Shown: positions 18,007-27,009 of the stretch, in pieces
Numbering within the stretch: position 1 is the first letter of the stretch
Layout: each line of letters opens with the position of its first letter
Assembly: GCA_035301985.1 (NCBI GenBank)
Contig: DATGTE010000008.1
Location: forward strand, 77,039-141,038
Source: DASUXY01 sp035301985
GTDB taxonomy: Bacteria; Bacillota; Bacilli; Bacillales; Amphibacillaceae
Reading direction: 5' to 3'
DNA: 64,000 nucleotides
Notes under the pieces: generated by a model
Seen by the model: only the letters and a program-made list of their open reading frames with translations
Told to the model about the DNA's origin: nothing
Databases searched by the model: none
Made by a program: the position numbers and the translations under genes

Positions 18007-19726
18007 GTATATGCTCCTTTCCAAATTGGGAAGCGACAATTTTTTGATATAACTTTGTTGTTTGTAATAATTTTTCATGTGATCCGATGGCAAGCACTTT
18101 CCCTTCATCCAACAGTAGGATTTGATCGGCACGAAGGGCTGTAGCGATTTTTTGTGTGATGATGAGCATCGTACAATCATACCGTTCGATTGCTTGTAAC
18201 AATCGAGACTCGGTGGCGACATCAAGAGCACTCGTACTATCGTCTAACATTAAAATTTTTGGTTTTCGGATGAGTGCACGCGCAATCGAAATCCGTTGTT
18301 TCTGACCACCGGATAAATTAACTCCTTTTTGGCCGATCTTTGTTTCATATTGATTGGGAAGTTTCATAATCGCTTCATGGATTTGGGCATCACGTGCAGC
18401 TTGAATCACTTCATCCATCGTTGCATCTGGTTTCCCCCATGCAATGTTTTCAGTAATGGTTCCTGTAAATAATAATGGATTTTGCGGGACATAACCGATA
18501 CTTTTGCGTAAATGATCAAGAGAATAAGCGGTATGGGGTTCATGATCGATCCATATACTCCCGCTCGTTGTTTCATGTAGGCGGGGAAGTAATTGGAATA
18601 AAGTTGTTTTGCCCGAACCCGTTGCGCCTATGATGGCGAGCTTCTCACCTGCTTGAACTGAAAACGTCACGTCGAATAGGGTAGGGCGTTTTGACGTTGG
18701 ATACGTAAAAGATACGTTATAAAAATTGATAGCTCCATCGGTTATGGTGGGACGGTTGTTTATGTTTTGTTCGTCTTGATGCTCCGCCTTGACGGTGAGG
18801 ATGTCACTTACGCGTTCTGCTGATGCTTTCGCACGGGAAAAGGCAAGTATGATAAAGGTAAACATTGATATAGCCATGGACACGCGTAACGCATAATTCA
18901 CAATTGCCACAACCTCGCCGACGGAAGTCGTTCCTGCTAAAGACTGTGTGTGACCGAACCAAATGATGAAGATGAGACTTAAATTCATGATAAATAATAA
19001 AATAGGCATGGTAGCTTCGATGAACCGAAAAGTCGATTGTGTCATATGAGCGAGTTGTTTGTTCGCCATCATGAACCGCTTCTCTTCATAATCACTGCGT
19101 AAAAACGCTTTGATTAAACGCATCCCCGCTAAATTTTCTTGCATTGTTCGATTAACACGGTCTACATAACGTTGGACATGATTAAACATCATCGTTGCTT
19201 TTTTTAAGACCCATATAATAAATCCCGTTAACAAAGGGACTGTAATCAGAAAGATAAGTGCTAATTTGGCATTGACTACAAATGCCATAATCACACCACC
19301 AATCACGAGTAAAGGTGCTCTTGTCATAATGCGTAAAGCCATAAAAATCGTATGTTGAATTTGTCTAACATCATTTGTGAAACGAGTAACAAGAGCTGAT
19401 GTAGGGTATTTAGTTAGGTTTGCAAAGGAAAACTGTTGCACACGTTGAAACATTTTATTACGAACATCTACAGCAAAGCCCCAACTCGTATGTGAAGCAT
19501 AAAAAGAATTGGCAATCCCTGCTCCAAATGAGAGGAGTGCTAGGCCAATCATGATGCTTCCCCACATGATGATTGTTTGGATATCTTGATTGATCACTCC
19601 GTCATTAATCATTTTTCCTAAGAAAAAGGGAAGTAACAGCTCGATAATCAGTTCAAATAACATCAGGCTGTAGGCCACAGTAATATGCAGTTTATACGGT
19701 TTTAAAAAGGATAAAGTAGTTTTCAC
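17996..19726 (-). CDS. ABC exporter half-transporter A (YfiB-like), degenerate-site subunit
   Basis: A 576-aa TMD-NBD protein with Walker A GATGSGKTT and a canonical signature LSGGQKQR. Its Walker B ends MLDDSTSALD (catalytic Glu replaced by Asp), and the switch His is replaced by Gln (IITQKIAT). It is therefore the degenerate partner of the downstream subunit: the pair would have one competent site (B Walker motifs with A signature) and one impaired site. The GTG start has GGAGGTC 6 nt upstream. It is the first gene of the two-gene operon. Confidence 0.88.
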   Translation of the reverse strand: MKTTLSFLKPYKLHITVAYSLMLFELIIELLLPFFLGKMINDGVINQDIQTIIMWGSIMIGLALLSFGAGIANSFYASHTSWGFAVDVRNKMFQRVQQFSFANLTKYPTSALVTRFTNDVRQIQHTIFMALRIMTRAPLLVIGGVIMAFVVNAKLALIFLITVPLLTGFIIWVLKKATMMFNHVQRYVDRVNRTMQENLAGMRLIKAFLRSDYEEKRFMMANKQLAHMTQSTFRFIEATMPILLFIMNLSLIFIIWFGHTQSLAGTTSVGEVVAIVNYALRVSMAISMFTFIILAFSRAKASAERVSDILTVKAEHQDEQNINNRPTITDGAINFYNVSFTYPTSKRPTLFDVTFSVQAGEKLAIIGATGSGKTTLFQLLPRLHETTSGSIWIDHEPHTAYSLDHLRKSIGYVPQNPLLFTGTITENIAWGKPDATMDEVIQAARDAQIHEAIMKLPNQYETKIGQKGVNLSGGQKQRISIARALIRKPKILMLDDSTSALDVATESRLLQAIERYDCTMLIITQKIATALRADQILLLDEGKVLAIGSHEKLLQTTKLYQKIVASQFGKEHIHVL

Positions 19727-19872
19727 AAGGCGACCTCCATTTGTTCCGTATGTTCTGTATGTGAAAAGAATCCGAATTCGATAAGTGATGTACGTGATGA
19801 ATTAAAGATGTTTGAAATTGGTAAAAGGGTGATTCAATTAAACATTTTTCTACTATTATAATCGTACATTAA

Positions 19873-20103
19873 GTAAATAGCCAAATAATCATTTCAAATA
19901 TACTTCTATACGCAAAAATTTTCTCTGACAATATTTCTAGACTCGGGGCATGTCAATCTCGTTATCAATTTCTATTACAAAGGTCATTGGCACGTAATAT
20001 TGACGTATATTCATCATTTCGAGAAATTATGAAGGGATTATCTTTTTTCGACGGGAAAGAATGGTTTGATCTGTCGATTAACAGTCGCTTGGCTTTAAAA
20101 TGA
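19873..20103 (+). other. Long gap with an open frame lacking a start
   Basis: The 19727-20267 interval holds no convincing gene. A 76-codon open stretch (19873-20103) reads SLARNIDVYSSFREIMKGL and W-F-D-L-S-I-N-S-R-L-A-L-K with ordinary codon use, but it has no start codon with RBS. It could be a gene remnant; no family is recognised. Confidence 0.25.
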
Positions 20104-20267
20104 ATGGAAGTGAATGATGTGTTACAAGTTGTGAAAGAGAGTTGATGAATTTTTAAGGAGCAGTCAGGGATGGGTGTGTTTCTAGAATAAAAAATGATGG
20201 TTGTAAATGGTGATAAAAGTAGATAAGGGATTCGGTTAGGCCAACCTTTTAGAATGTGTTGAGACAA

Positions 20268-20312
20268 TGAAAAAGTCACTCCCCGAATGGATGGCATACA
20301 AGGGAGTAACTT
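20268..20312 (-). terminator. Terminator after the first SDR gene
   Basis: An 11-bp stem (20273-20283 with 20302-20312, one G-T pair) and a minus-strand T-run lie 25 nt past the stop. Confidence 0.75.
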
Positions 20313-20336
20313 CTTTAATGGTAAATCAATTTTTAT

Positions 20337-21065
20337 TTATGGGTTGGTTGTCCATAGACCAGCAGATTTAACAAAGACACGTTTGTTTAATTGCAAATGA
20401 GCAACCATCAGTTCGGCTAAGTCCTCCGGCTGAAGGAAATCTTCTTCATTTCCTTTTACCAACCCTTGATTGATCGCTAAATCGGTAACGATTGTACTCG
20501 GTGTGAGTGCAGTAACACGGATATCGTGTTTACGTGCTTCCATGGCAAGGGATTCTGTTAAGCCAAGGACACCTGCTTTTGATGCACTGTAGGCACTCGT
20601 GACAGGGCCACCTTTTTGTCCAGCTGTCGAAGAAATGTTAATAATGTCACCACTTTTTTGTTCGATCATTGTAGGAAGAACAGCACGTGTGACGTAGTAC
20701 ATTCCTAACAAGTTCACTTGAATAATCTTTTCCCATTCAGATACGTCTAGTTCTAAAAACTTTCCAAATTTAGCGATGCCCGCATTATTAATTAAAATAT
20801 CAATGCGACCTAAATCATTTTTCAGCTGATCAATCGCATCAATTACTTGTTCATTTTTCGATACATCACCTGTAGCTATATATACGTTACTGTTCGGATT
20901 GACTTCATTTTTTATGTCTTCTGCTACTTGTTGTAAGTCCTTTTCCGTACGAGCCATTAGCCCTAGATGGACACCTTCTTTTGCCAAAGCAATGGCAGTC
21001 GCACGACCTACACCTTTACTAGCACCTGTAATGATTGCTGTTTTCCCTTTTAGTGATGTAGACAT
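20337..21065 (-). CDS. SDR oxidoreductase (FabG-like 3-ketoacyl reductase fold)
   Basis: A 242-aa classical short-chain dehydrogenase with GASKGVGRA (TGxxxGxG cofactor motif), NNAG, the catalytic serine in NISSTAGQKGG, and Y-S-A-S-K (YxxxK). The ATG of MSTSLKGKTAIITGASKG follows AAGGAGTG; the 19-codon upstream extension lacks an RBS. The R in MARTEKD suggests NADP preference. The C-terminus ends LWTTNP. The substrate is not deducible. It has its own terminator, so it is probably monocistronic. Confidence 0.88.
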   Translation of the reverse strand: MSTSLKGKTAIITGASKGVGRATAIALAKEGVHLGLMARTEKDLQQVAEDIKNEVNPNSNVYIATGDVSKNEQVIDAIDQLKNDLGRIDILINNAGIAKFGKFLELDVSEWEKIIQVNLLGMYYVTRAVLPTMIEQKSGDIINISSTAGQKGGPVTSAYSASKAGVLGLTESLAMEARKHDIRVTALTPSTIVTDLAINQGLVKGNEEDFLQPEDLAELMVAHLQLNKRVFVKSAGLWTTNP

Positions 21066-21454
21066 ATTCAACACTCCTTTATTTCTAATCTCCATTAAAG
21101 AGGGACTTATCCCATTATACAAATTCTTGTGGTTGATGAAAAGAAAAGCGGTACAGAGTGGATGATAGAAAACGACGGGGCCATGATGGATCGCTTCATC
21201 AATTAATATGGTGTATTTCCTTTAAAGTCGGTAGATTTAGGCGTGTGAATAATCTCACATGAGAATGATATGTTAAAAAAATGTATGTATATAATAAAGG
21301 AATCAAAAGTAAATAATCCATGTCACAATAGTGTCTAAAGAAGATGTGCACGATAAAAATCATCCGATAGAGGCATCTAAGACTAAAAATGAATGGATAA
21401 TTTCTTCCAAATGAACGAGGCTATTTTCACATCAGATTTTTTAAGTTATATTAA

Positions 21455-21493
21455 TTTCAAAAGCCAGAACCGAATATGGTTGGTTCTGGCCTT
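21455..21493 (-). terminator. Terminator after the second SDR gene
   Basis: GCCAGAACC (21463-21471) pairs with GGTTCTGGC (21482-21490), with A/T flanks giving a minus-strand T-run. Nothing else was identified in 21066-21454. Confidence 0.8.
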
Positions 21494-21508
21494 TGAATAC
21501 GCACGTTA

Positions 21509-22261
21509 TTATAGCATAACATCTCCTACATTTGGGCTTAATGTTTGCCCAGTAAAGGCATTACCATCAGGGTCGGATGCCAGTAGCACTACAGTCGGAA
21601 TGATTTCATCCACTTGTCCAAAGCGTTGTAAGGGAAGTTCAGCTAATTTTTCTTTTCTCCAATCAGCATCAAAGTCAGCAAGCATAGGTGTTTCTGTTGG
21701 CCCTGGTGCGACACAATTAGCTGTAATGCCGTGTGGGCCCAATTCTAATGCAATAGATTTGGTAAACCCGATGACGCCGGCTTTGGATGCTGCGTAATGA
21801 CTTACTTCTACACCGCCCTTTTGACCTAAGTTAGATGAGAAGTTTATGATTCTTCCTGATTTTTGAGAAATCATATGCGCTACAGCATACTTCGTTGTTA
21901 AAAAGACACTTTTTAAATTTACATCGATCATTGTATCCCATGCTTCTTCATCTAAATCTTGTACAGGACCTTGATCACTTATTCCGGCAACATTGGCTAA
22001 AATATCAACCCGATCAAATGTATGGATGGTCTGATCAACTAATGATTTTGCAGTGTCGTTTTTTGATAAATCTCCTTCCATTGCTATCGCTCGAATGCCA
22101 TAACTCTCAAGTTCTTTTATAAATTCATCCATTTCTTTTTGTTCGGTTCCAAAATAATTTAAGGAAAGATGAGCGCCTTCCTTCGCAAAAGCAAGGGCAA
22201 CCGATTTTCCAATACCTTGACCAGCTCCGGTTACAATCGCAACTTTATTTTTTAACTTCAT
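21509..22261 (-). CDS. SDR oxidoreductase (FabG-like)
   Basis: A 250-aa classical SDR: TGAGQGIGKS cofactor motif, NVAG, catalytic NFSSNLGQKGG and Y-A-A-S-K, then C-V-A-P-G-P-T-E-T-P. It is a different subtype from the SDR at 20337 (about a third of residues look shared by eye), so not a recent tandem copy. The aromatic NYFGTEQ after the second strand suggests a different cofactor preference. Substrate unknown. The ATG lies after a GGAGGT box. Confidence 0.88.
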   Translation of the reverse strand: MKLKNKVAIVTGAGQGIGKSVALAFAKEGAHLSLNYFGTEQKEMDEFIKELESYGIRAIAMEGDLSKNDTAKSLVDQTIHTFDRVDILANVAGISDQGPVQDLDEEAWDTMIDVNLKSVFLTTKYAVAHMISQKSGRIINFSSNLGQKGGVEVSHYAASKAGVIGFTKSIALELGPHGITANCVAPGPTETPMLADFDADWRKEKLAELPLQRFGQVDEIIPTVVLLASDPDGNAFTGQTLSPNVGDVML

Positions 22262-22398
22262 CTGAATACCTCCACTCTTAATGTTCCCTAAATCCGTTCT
22301 TCTTAAAACTCATAAATTTTCATCAAAAATCGATAATTGGAACCATTTTAAGATTATTTTAGGCTATCGTGATGCCCCAAGTCTTTTCCTTCACATAT

Positions 22399-22872
22399 TT
22401 ATTGAATAGTGAGTGATACATCTTGATTTAAACTCATCAAGACAGGTGATTCTGTGATCGACAGGTTAGCAATCTTTTCAATTTTTGTAGCATCCGCCGA
22501 AGATTCAACAGATAGGACGATTTCTGGTTCAATCATACCAGGATTCCCATCGTTTAAACCTAAAAACGGTTTTTGATCAAACTTTCCCGTAAATTGAATC
22601 TTTACTTTTGAAAACGAAATTTTATTAAAATAGGCATTCTTATGGAAAGTTGTGGCATAACAATTTGCAGCAGATACGACTAACATTTCAACCGCCGTCA
22701 TTTTTCCTTTAGGCATTTCAGGCATTCCCTCGATAGGATTTAAGTTTTCTATTTTAGATGCGGTAGGTTCACCGCCAACAAACTCAAATGTTCCACGCCA
22801 TACACTTACAGCTAATGAATCATCAGCCTGTATGCGCTTTGTCATTTCTTGAAACATTTCCATTTTATTCAT
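22399..22872 (-). CDS. OsmC/Ohr-family protein lacking the second cysteine
   Basis: A 157-aa OsmC-fold protein starting at the ATG (22872) 7 nt after AAGGAGG. The first conserved Cys is in SAANCYATTF. The position usually occupied by the second Cys (CPV/CSV) reads I-T-E-S-P-V-L-M-S-L, so the peroxidatic/resolving pair is incomplete. Members with two Cys reduce organic peroxides; this one may have another activity. It lies upstream of, and on the same strand as, the second SDR gene, with a 137-nt gap. Confidence 0.82.
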   Translation of the reverse strand: MNKMEMFQEMTKRIQADDSLAVSVWRGTFEFVGGEPTASKIENLNPIEGMPEMPKGKMTAVEMLVVSAANCYATTFHKNAYFNKISFSKVKIQFTGKFDQKPFLGLNDGNPGMIEPEIVLSVESSADATKIEKIANLSITESPVLMSLNQDVSLTIQ

Positions 22873-23056
22873 CCATATACCTCCTTGTATACACACCTCA
22901 TTATACCCATAGGTGTATTTAAAGGCACGTAATACGTTTGGCTCCTATAAAATTTCTATACTTAAAAAATTGAATCAAATTTATATTAGGGATCTTCGCT
23001 AAAGGAGTCTCCCGTTTGGTGAATATAGAATGATTACATACGAGGAATTTTTTATT

Positions 23057-23082
23057 AAAAAAGAGCCACTGGTAAGTGACTC
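23057..23082 (-). terminator. Minus-strand terminator downstream of tRNA-Val
   Basis: GAGTCACT-TACC-AGTGGCTC followed by TTTTTT on the minus strand (one mismatch in the stem). It lies 160 nt past the tRNA and may end the tRNA transcript. Confidence 0.65.
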
Positions 23083-23177
23083 TCATCTTCTTATAATTTC
23101 TTCATTTTATTAAAACACTACAAAACACATTAAAAAACATATCATTTGTTGGCAGCATGTTGGCATAACCCGTTTTT

Positions 23178-23228
23178 GATATAAATAGAGCGACTCCACG
23201 AATTTTATGGAATCGCTCTATTTATATC
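23178..23228. repeat. Long inverted repeat downstream of tRNA-Val
   Basis: Two 21-nt arms (23178-23198 and 23208-23228) pair along their full length apart from one G-T position, around a 9-nt loop. Neither strand has a T-run directly after it, so it is not a standard terminator. Confidence 0.7.
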
Positions 23229-23243
23229 AGCGTTGAAAATGAA

Positions 23244-23316
23244 TGATTCCGATTGGGCTCGAACCAACGACCTCCACCCTGTCAAGGTGGCGCTCTCCCA
23301 GCTGAGCTACGGAATC
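23244..23316 (-). tRNA. tRNA-Val (anticodon GAC)
   Basis: On the minus strand: acceptor GATTCCG, D-arm GCTCAGCTGGGAGAGC, anticodon stem CCACC/GGTGG with loop TTGACAG (anticodon GAC), T-arm with GGTTCGAGCC, acceptor CGGAATC and discriminator A. It is 73 nt, and CCA is not encoded. Confidence 0.95.
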
Positions 23317-23345
23317 GTATGTATTCGTTTTGAACGACAATTTAT

Positions 23346-23374
23346 ACTATACATCGTTTTTCATGTACTGTCAA
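23346..23374 (-). promoter_or_regulatory. Sigma-A promoter for tRNA-Val
   Basis: On the minus strand: consensus TTGACA (23374-23369), 17 nt, then TATAGT (23351-23346), 30 nt before the tRNA. Confidence 0.85.
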
Positions 23375-23605
23375 GGGTTTTATGAATTTTTATTAAAAAA
23401 GCTTAAAATGATTACACATGAGATCGTTTAATCGATCATATAATAGATTAAGAGAAAGCGATGATCGATTTTTTCAATCATGTACTCAAAAAATGCACAT
23501 CACAGAGCGATAACGGTTAACTCTCTCTTACAACTTGTAAATCGTTTTTATATTTATGATGTCTTGACAAAACAGTTGAATGACAACAGGGAGGTTGGAA
23601 CTGAA

Positions 23606-23938
23606 ATGAGCAAAGTTTACGGACATACTGTCGACCGGCAAACACGTTGTACACATTATCATACAGAAACAGATATTATTGCTATTAAATTTAAATGTTG
23701 TCATAAATATTATCCGTGTTATAAATGCCATCAAGAATGTGAAGATCACGAGATTGCTGTATGGAAAAAGGAAGAATTTGATGAATTAGCGATCTTATGT
23801 GGAGTATGTGGTACCGAGCATACGATCCGCGAATATTTGCAAACAAATCATTGTGTACATTGTCACTCCGACTTTAATGAAGGGTGTCAAAACCATTTTC
23901 ATATTTATTTTGAATATGACGATGATTGCGTAAGGTAA
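23606..23938 (+). CDS. CHY-type zinc-finger protein
   Basis: A 110-aa protein packed with metal ligands. The CHY finger is visible as C-x-H-Y-H near residue 15 (RCTHYHTETD), then KCCHKYYPCYKCHQECEDH, CGVCGTEH and CVHCHSDFNEGCQNH. This family binds several zinc ions; eukaryotic relatives include Hot13 and RCHY1, and bacterial roles are unknown. ATG 23606 follows GGGAGG; the upstream in-frame ATG (23480) has no RBS. It is monocistronic by spacing. Confidence 0.85.
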   Translation: MSKVYGHTVDRQTRCTHYHTETDIIAIKFKCCHKYYPCYKCHQECEDHEIAVWKKEEFDELAILCGVCGTEHTIREYLQTNHCVHCHSDFNEGCQNHFHIYFEYDDDCVR

Positions 23939-24101
23939 ACATCTATGTACACTAATCATATCGCGCAGCGAAATAGACCCGAGTCAAAAATGATATATAT
24001 GTGCCACGCAAACCACTCCTACTTTCGATAGTACTAGTAAAGGGGGATATCGTTCCTTGGATGATCACCCCTTCATAACATATAACTAAGGAGGACATAC
24101 G

Positions 24102-24347
24102 ATGATTGAAGTGTATGATGTCGCGCTCATTCCGTTAATCGTAGGTCTTGTGGAATTGTTGAAGGGATTTGGATTACCGAAAAAATGGTTACCGATTGTC
24201 TCGATTCTATTTGGGATAACGGCAGGTGTGTTATATGTTCATCCTGATGATTTAAAAGGGGCGATCATCGTCGGCTTAATGTTAGGGATGGCTGCTAGTG
24301 GGTTGTATTCTGGTACCAAAAACACGATTGAGAAGAGTGACAATTAA
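24102..24347 (+). CDS. Holin-like small membrane protein (Hol118/phage holin 5-type)
   Basis: An 81-aa protein with three hydrophobic segments (residues about 8-24, 31-46, 53-70) and a charged tail, resembling A118-type phage holins (IPLIVGLVELLKGFGLPKKW). The RBS AAGGAGG is strong. No endolysin, tail gene or other phage gene adjoins it, so it is either a prophage relic still carrying a good RBS or a domesticated protein for export or lysis. Confidence 0.75.
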   Translation: MIEVYDVALIPLIVGLVELLKGFGLPKKWLPIVSILFGITAGVLYVHPDDLKGAIIVGLMLGMAASGLYSGTKNTIEKSDN

Positions 24348-24507
24348 TCGTTATTGCTTTTCTAGCGAAGCGTATATGATTTTTATACTGCCACCTTAGT
24401 CGTAAGAGAATGATTGAAAGGATTGGTAAGCATTTTTTACTTTCAACATTGAAAAAACAACATGAAGGGCTCGGGCGTCACTTTATGTGATCATTTTGCA
24501 TGATGAC

Positions 24508-24536
24508 TTGACATTCTAGAATGAGTTCGTTATGAT
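24508..24536 (+). promoter_or_regulatory. Sigma-A promoter driving the SAM-riboswitch operon
   Basis: Consensus TTGACA (24508-24513), a 17-nt spacer and TATGAT (24531-24536). The riboswitch starts about 33 nt downstream. Confidence 0.85.
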
Positions 24537-24568
24537 ATGAACAATTCAAAAAATTAAATAAACCATTT

Positions 24569-24672
24569 TCTTATCAAGAGTCGGGGGAGGAACCTGGTCC
24601 GAAGATCCCGCAGCAACCGTTATTTGTAACAAGGTGCTAATTCCAGCAAGTATTTACTTGAAAGATGAGTAG
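24569..24672 (+). promoter_or_regulatory. SAM-I (S-box) riboswitch
   Basis: The leader contains the S-box core: TCTTATCAAGAG, GGGGGAGGAACCTGGTCCG, GATCCCGCAGCAACC and AAGGTGCTAATTCC, closing at AAAGATGAG. It is followed by a strong terminator at 24691. S-box leaders turn off sulfur-acquisition or methionine genes when SAM is abundant. It controls the two genes at 24873 and 25586. Confidence 0.93.
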
Positions 24673-24690
24673 GTGTGTTATGAATGATGT

Positions 24691-24720
24691 AACCTCTTCC
24701 TCATCGGAAGAGGTTTTTTG
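24691..24720 (+). terminator. Riboswitch terminator
   Basis: AACCTCTTCC-TCAT-CGGAAGAGGTT plus a T-run, the expression-platform hairpin of the S-box leader. Confidence 0.85.
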
Positions 24721-24872
24721 ATTCCCTTTTATGAAAATAGGAATCAATCATTGCAACGATTCATCCCTTAAACCAAGTAAATACATAGGAAAAATACACT
24801 TAAAAGGAGGGATGAGAAGAACAATTGTGGATGAAAAAATCATCTATACATTAAATATAAGGAGAGATTACA

Positions 24873-25541
24873 TTGACGATTACAATTACAGACCCATTGT
24901 ACAAAAAATCATATTTCAAGCGAATTACTGAATTGAAACAATATGCTCCCCAATCATTTGAAGCATTTTCAGCATTTACGAACCAGGCGTTAGCGACAGG
25001 GAAATTGAGTGTTAAATTGAAAGAATTGATTGCCGTAGCGGTAGCCCATATAACTGGATGTCCGTATTGCATTGACTTACATGTGAAAAATGCACGGGAA
25101 CACGATGCGACAAAAGAAGAAGTAGCGGAGTCGATCTTTGTGGCTACATCCTTAAAGGCAGGCTCAGCTGCTGCACACGGGGTCAATGCGCTGAATGCAT
25201 TTGATGAAAAAGATGATGAACAACTGTATAAAGCTTCTTATTTTAATCGGCTCAAAGAATTTGCCAAGTTGACGGGCGATACGTTCAAGTCATTTGCTCA
25301 GTTTGATCAAACTTCGCTTGCAGCCCAACACCTAACCGAAAAAGAAAAAGAATTAATTGCTGTAGCGTCTGCACATACAACGGGATGCGCTTATTGTATT
25401 GATTTGCATACAAAGAATGCCAAAAAATTGGGCGTGAGTTTGGAAGAAATATCGGAAGCTATTTTTGTTGCCGTCGCTTTAAAAGCAGGTTCTGCATTTG
25501 CCCATAGTGTCAATGCATTGAATGCCTATGATGAACAATAA
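24873..25541 (+). CDS. Tandem carboxymuconolactone-decarboxylase (AhpD-fold) protein
   Basis: A 222-aa protein built from two copies of the same about 105-residue domain. Repeat 1 has GCPYCIDLHVKNA with C63/C66; repeat 2 has GCAYCIDLHTKNA with C172/C175, spaced 109 residues apart. Each repeat ends with KAGSA-x-AH-x-VNALNA. The C-x-x-C-x3-H set is the redox or peroxidase centre in AhpD-like proteins. The start is TTG at 24873, 7 nt after AAGGAG. It is the first gene behind the SAM riboswitch and lies 44 nt before a flavin monooxygenase, suggesting a role in handling sulfur compounds or peroxide made by it. Function is inferred only. Confidence 0.88.
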   Translation: MTITITDPLYKKSYFKRITELKQYAPQSFEAFSAFTNQALATGKLSVKLKELIAVAVAHITGCPYCIDLHVKNAREHDATKEEVAESIFVATSLKAGSAAAHGVNALNAFDEKDDEQLYKASYFNRLKEFAKLTGDTFKSFAQFDQTSLAAQHLTEKEKELIAVASAHTTGCAYCIDLHTKNAKKLGVSLEEISEAIFVAVALKAGSAFAHSVNALNAYDEQ

Positions 25542-25585
25542 AATATGTACGTGTTTATGAGATCAATAAAAGGAGTCCGAATGTC

Positions 25586-26956
25586 ATGTCAAAACAAATT
25601 CATTTAAATGGTTTTATTCAAAATTCACCTTCGCCACATTCGACAGGGTTATGGAAGCATGATCAGGATGAAGGGATCCATCACAATCGTTTGTCTTACT
25701 GGGTTGAAACGGCACAAATTTTGGAGCGAGGTAAATTCGATGCCTTATTTATTGCCGACGTACTCGGAACGTATAGTGTATATGAAAACAGCCATCACGC
25801 GGCTACACGTCATGCTGTTCAATTACCGGCTCATGATCCATTAATACCGATTACAGCGATGGCAACTGCCACGAAACACATCGGGTTTGCCCCGACGATT
25901 TCCACTACATATGCACAGCCATATGCGTTGGCACGTCAGCTATCTACACTCGATCATTTAACAGAAGGGCGAGTTGCTTGGAATGTCGTAACATCCTATT
26001 TAGAAAGTGAAGCCGTTAATTTGGGACTTTCCGAACGTCCTCCTAAAGACCAAAGATATGACCGTGCCGATGAATTTTTGGAAGTTGTTTATAAGTTGTG
26101 GGAACATAGTTGGGAGCAAGGTGCAGTCGTCTATGATCGAAATAATGATACATTTGCTGATCCTGAAAAAGTTCATTTAATCAACCATGAAGGTCCCTAT
26201 TTTAATGTTGTTGGTCCACATTTAGTTGAACCGTCGCCACAACGCACACCTGTTCTTTTTCAGGCAGGAGGATCTTCAAGAGGAAGAGATTTTGCGGCCA
26301 AACATGCCGAAGCCGTGTTTACGAAACATCATTCATTACATGCTTTGAAGGAATATTCACAAGATATTCGTCGTCGGACAAAAAAACAAGGAAGAGATCC
26401 AGAAGATGTACTTATTTTTCCGATGATTTTACCAATTATTGGGTCAACTGAAGCAGAAGCATATGCTAACTATGAAGATTTAATGAATCATGTCAGCTAT
26501 GAAGGTACGGCTTCTCTATTATCAGGGCATACGGGTATTGATTTTTCCAAATACAACCCTGATCAATACATTGAGGAAATGGATACAGATGCTGTACAAG
26601 GAAATCTGAATATGTATGCCAAAGATCCACATAAAAAATGGACATTACGAGAGGCGATTATAAATCATGGACTCGGTAATGGAACAGTGAAGTTCATTGG
26701 CACTCCGGAACAAATAGCGAACAAAATTGAACAATGGGCTGAGGAAGGCGATGTGGATGGCTTTAATATTGCTCAGACTTATTCGTTAAACACGTTCCGT
26801 GAGTTTGTGGATCATGTTATTCCTGAATTGCAGGAGCGCGGGATCTACCGTAAAGAATATGAAGGGAATACCTTACGAGAGAACATGTTTGGAAAGGGAA
26901 ACGCTCATTTACCGAACAATCACCCCGCGAAAAAACTGGGCGCCTATCAGCTTTAA
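25586..26956 (+). CDS. LLM-class flavin monooxygenase (NtaA/SnaA/DszA family)
   Basis: A 456-aa FMN-dependent, bacterial-luciferase-like monooxygenase. The family pattern is clear: MSKQIHLNGFIQ start, ERGKFDALFIADVLG, STLDHLTEGRVAWNVVTS, the insert around GPYFNVVGPH, and QAGGSSRGRDFAA. The group includes nitrilotriacetate, dibenzothiophene-sulfone and dimethyl-sulfide monooxygenases, which need a partner flavin reductase; none is adjacent here. Control by a SAM riboswitch points to desulfurisation of an organosulfur compound rather than NTA. Start ATG follows AAAGGAG. A terminator lies 53 nt downstream, so the operon is two genes. Confidence 0.9.
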   Translation: MSKQIHLNGFIQNSPSPHSTGLWKHDQDEGIHHNRLSYWVETAQILERGKFDALFIADVLGTYSVYENSHHAATRHAVQLPAHDPLIPITAMATATKHIGFAPTISTTYAQPYALARQLSTLDHLTEGRVAWNVVTSYLESEAVNLGLSERPPKDQRYDRADEFLEVVYKLWEHSWEQGAVVYDRNNDTFADPEKVHLINHEGPYFNVVGPHLVEPSPQRTPVLFQAGGSSRGRDFAAKHAEAVFTKHHSLHALKEYSQDIRRRTKKQGRDPEDVLIFPMILPIIGSTEAEAYANYEDLMNHVSYEGTASLLSGHTGIDFSKYNPDQYIEEMDTDAVQGNLNMYAKDPHKKWTLREAIINHGLGNGTVKFIGTPEQIANKIEQWAEEGDVDGFNIAQTYSLNTFREFVDHVIPELQERGIYRKEYEGNTLRENMFGKGNAHLPNNHPAKKLGAYQL

Positions 26957-27009
26957 TTCAAAACTAAATTTTATCGCTTTAAAATGATATTAAGAATAAA
27001 AAATAGCAG

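Noticed and set aside
18007..18231. 75-residue N-terminal extension of the second ABC exporter subunit
   Set aside because: The extension reads antisense-like sequence inside the upstream gene; the ATG at 18006 has a good RBS.
19965..20297. Minus-strand 110-codon frame in the 19.7-20.3 kb gap
   Set aside because: It covers the SDR terminator hairpin and has a cysteine/serine-rich random composition and no RBS.
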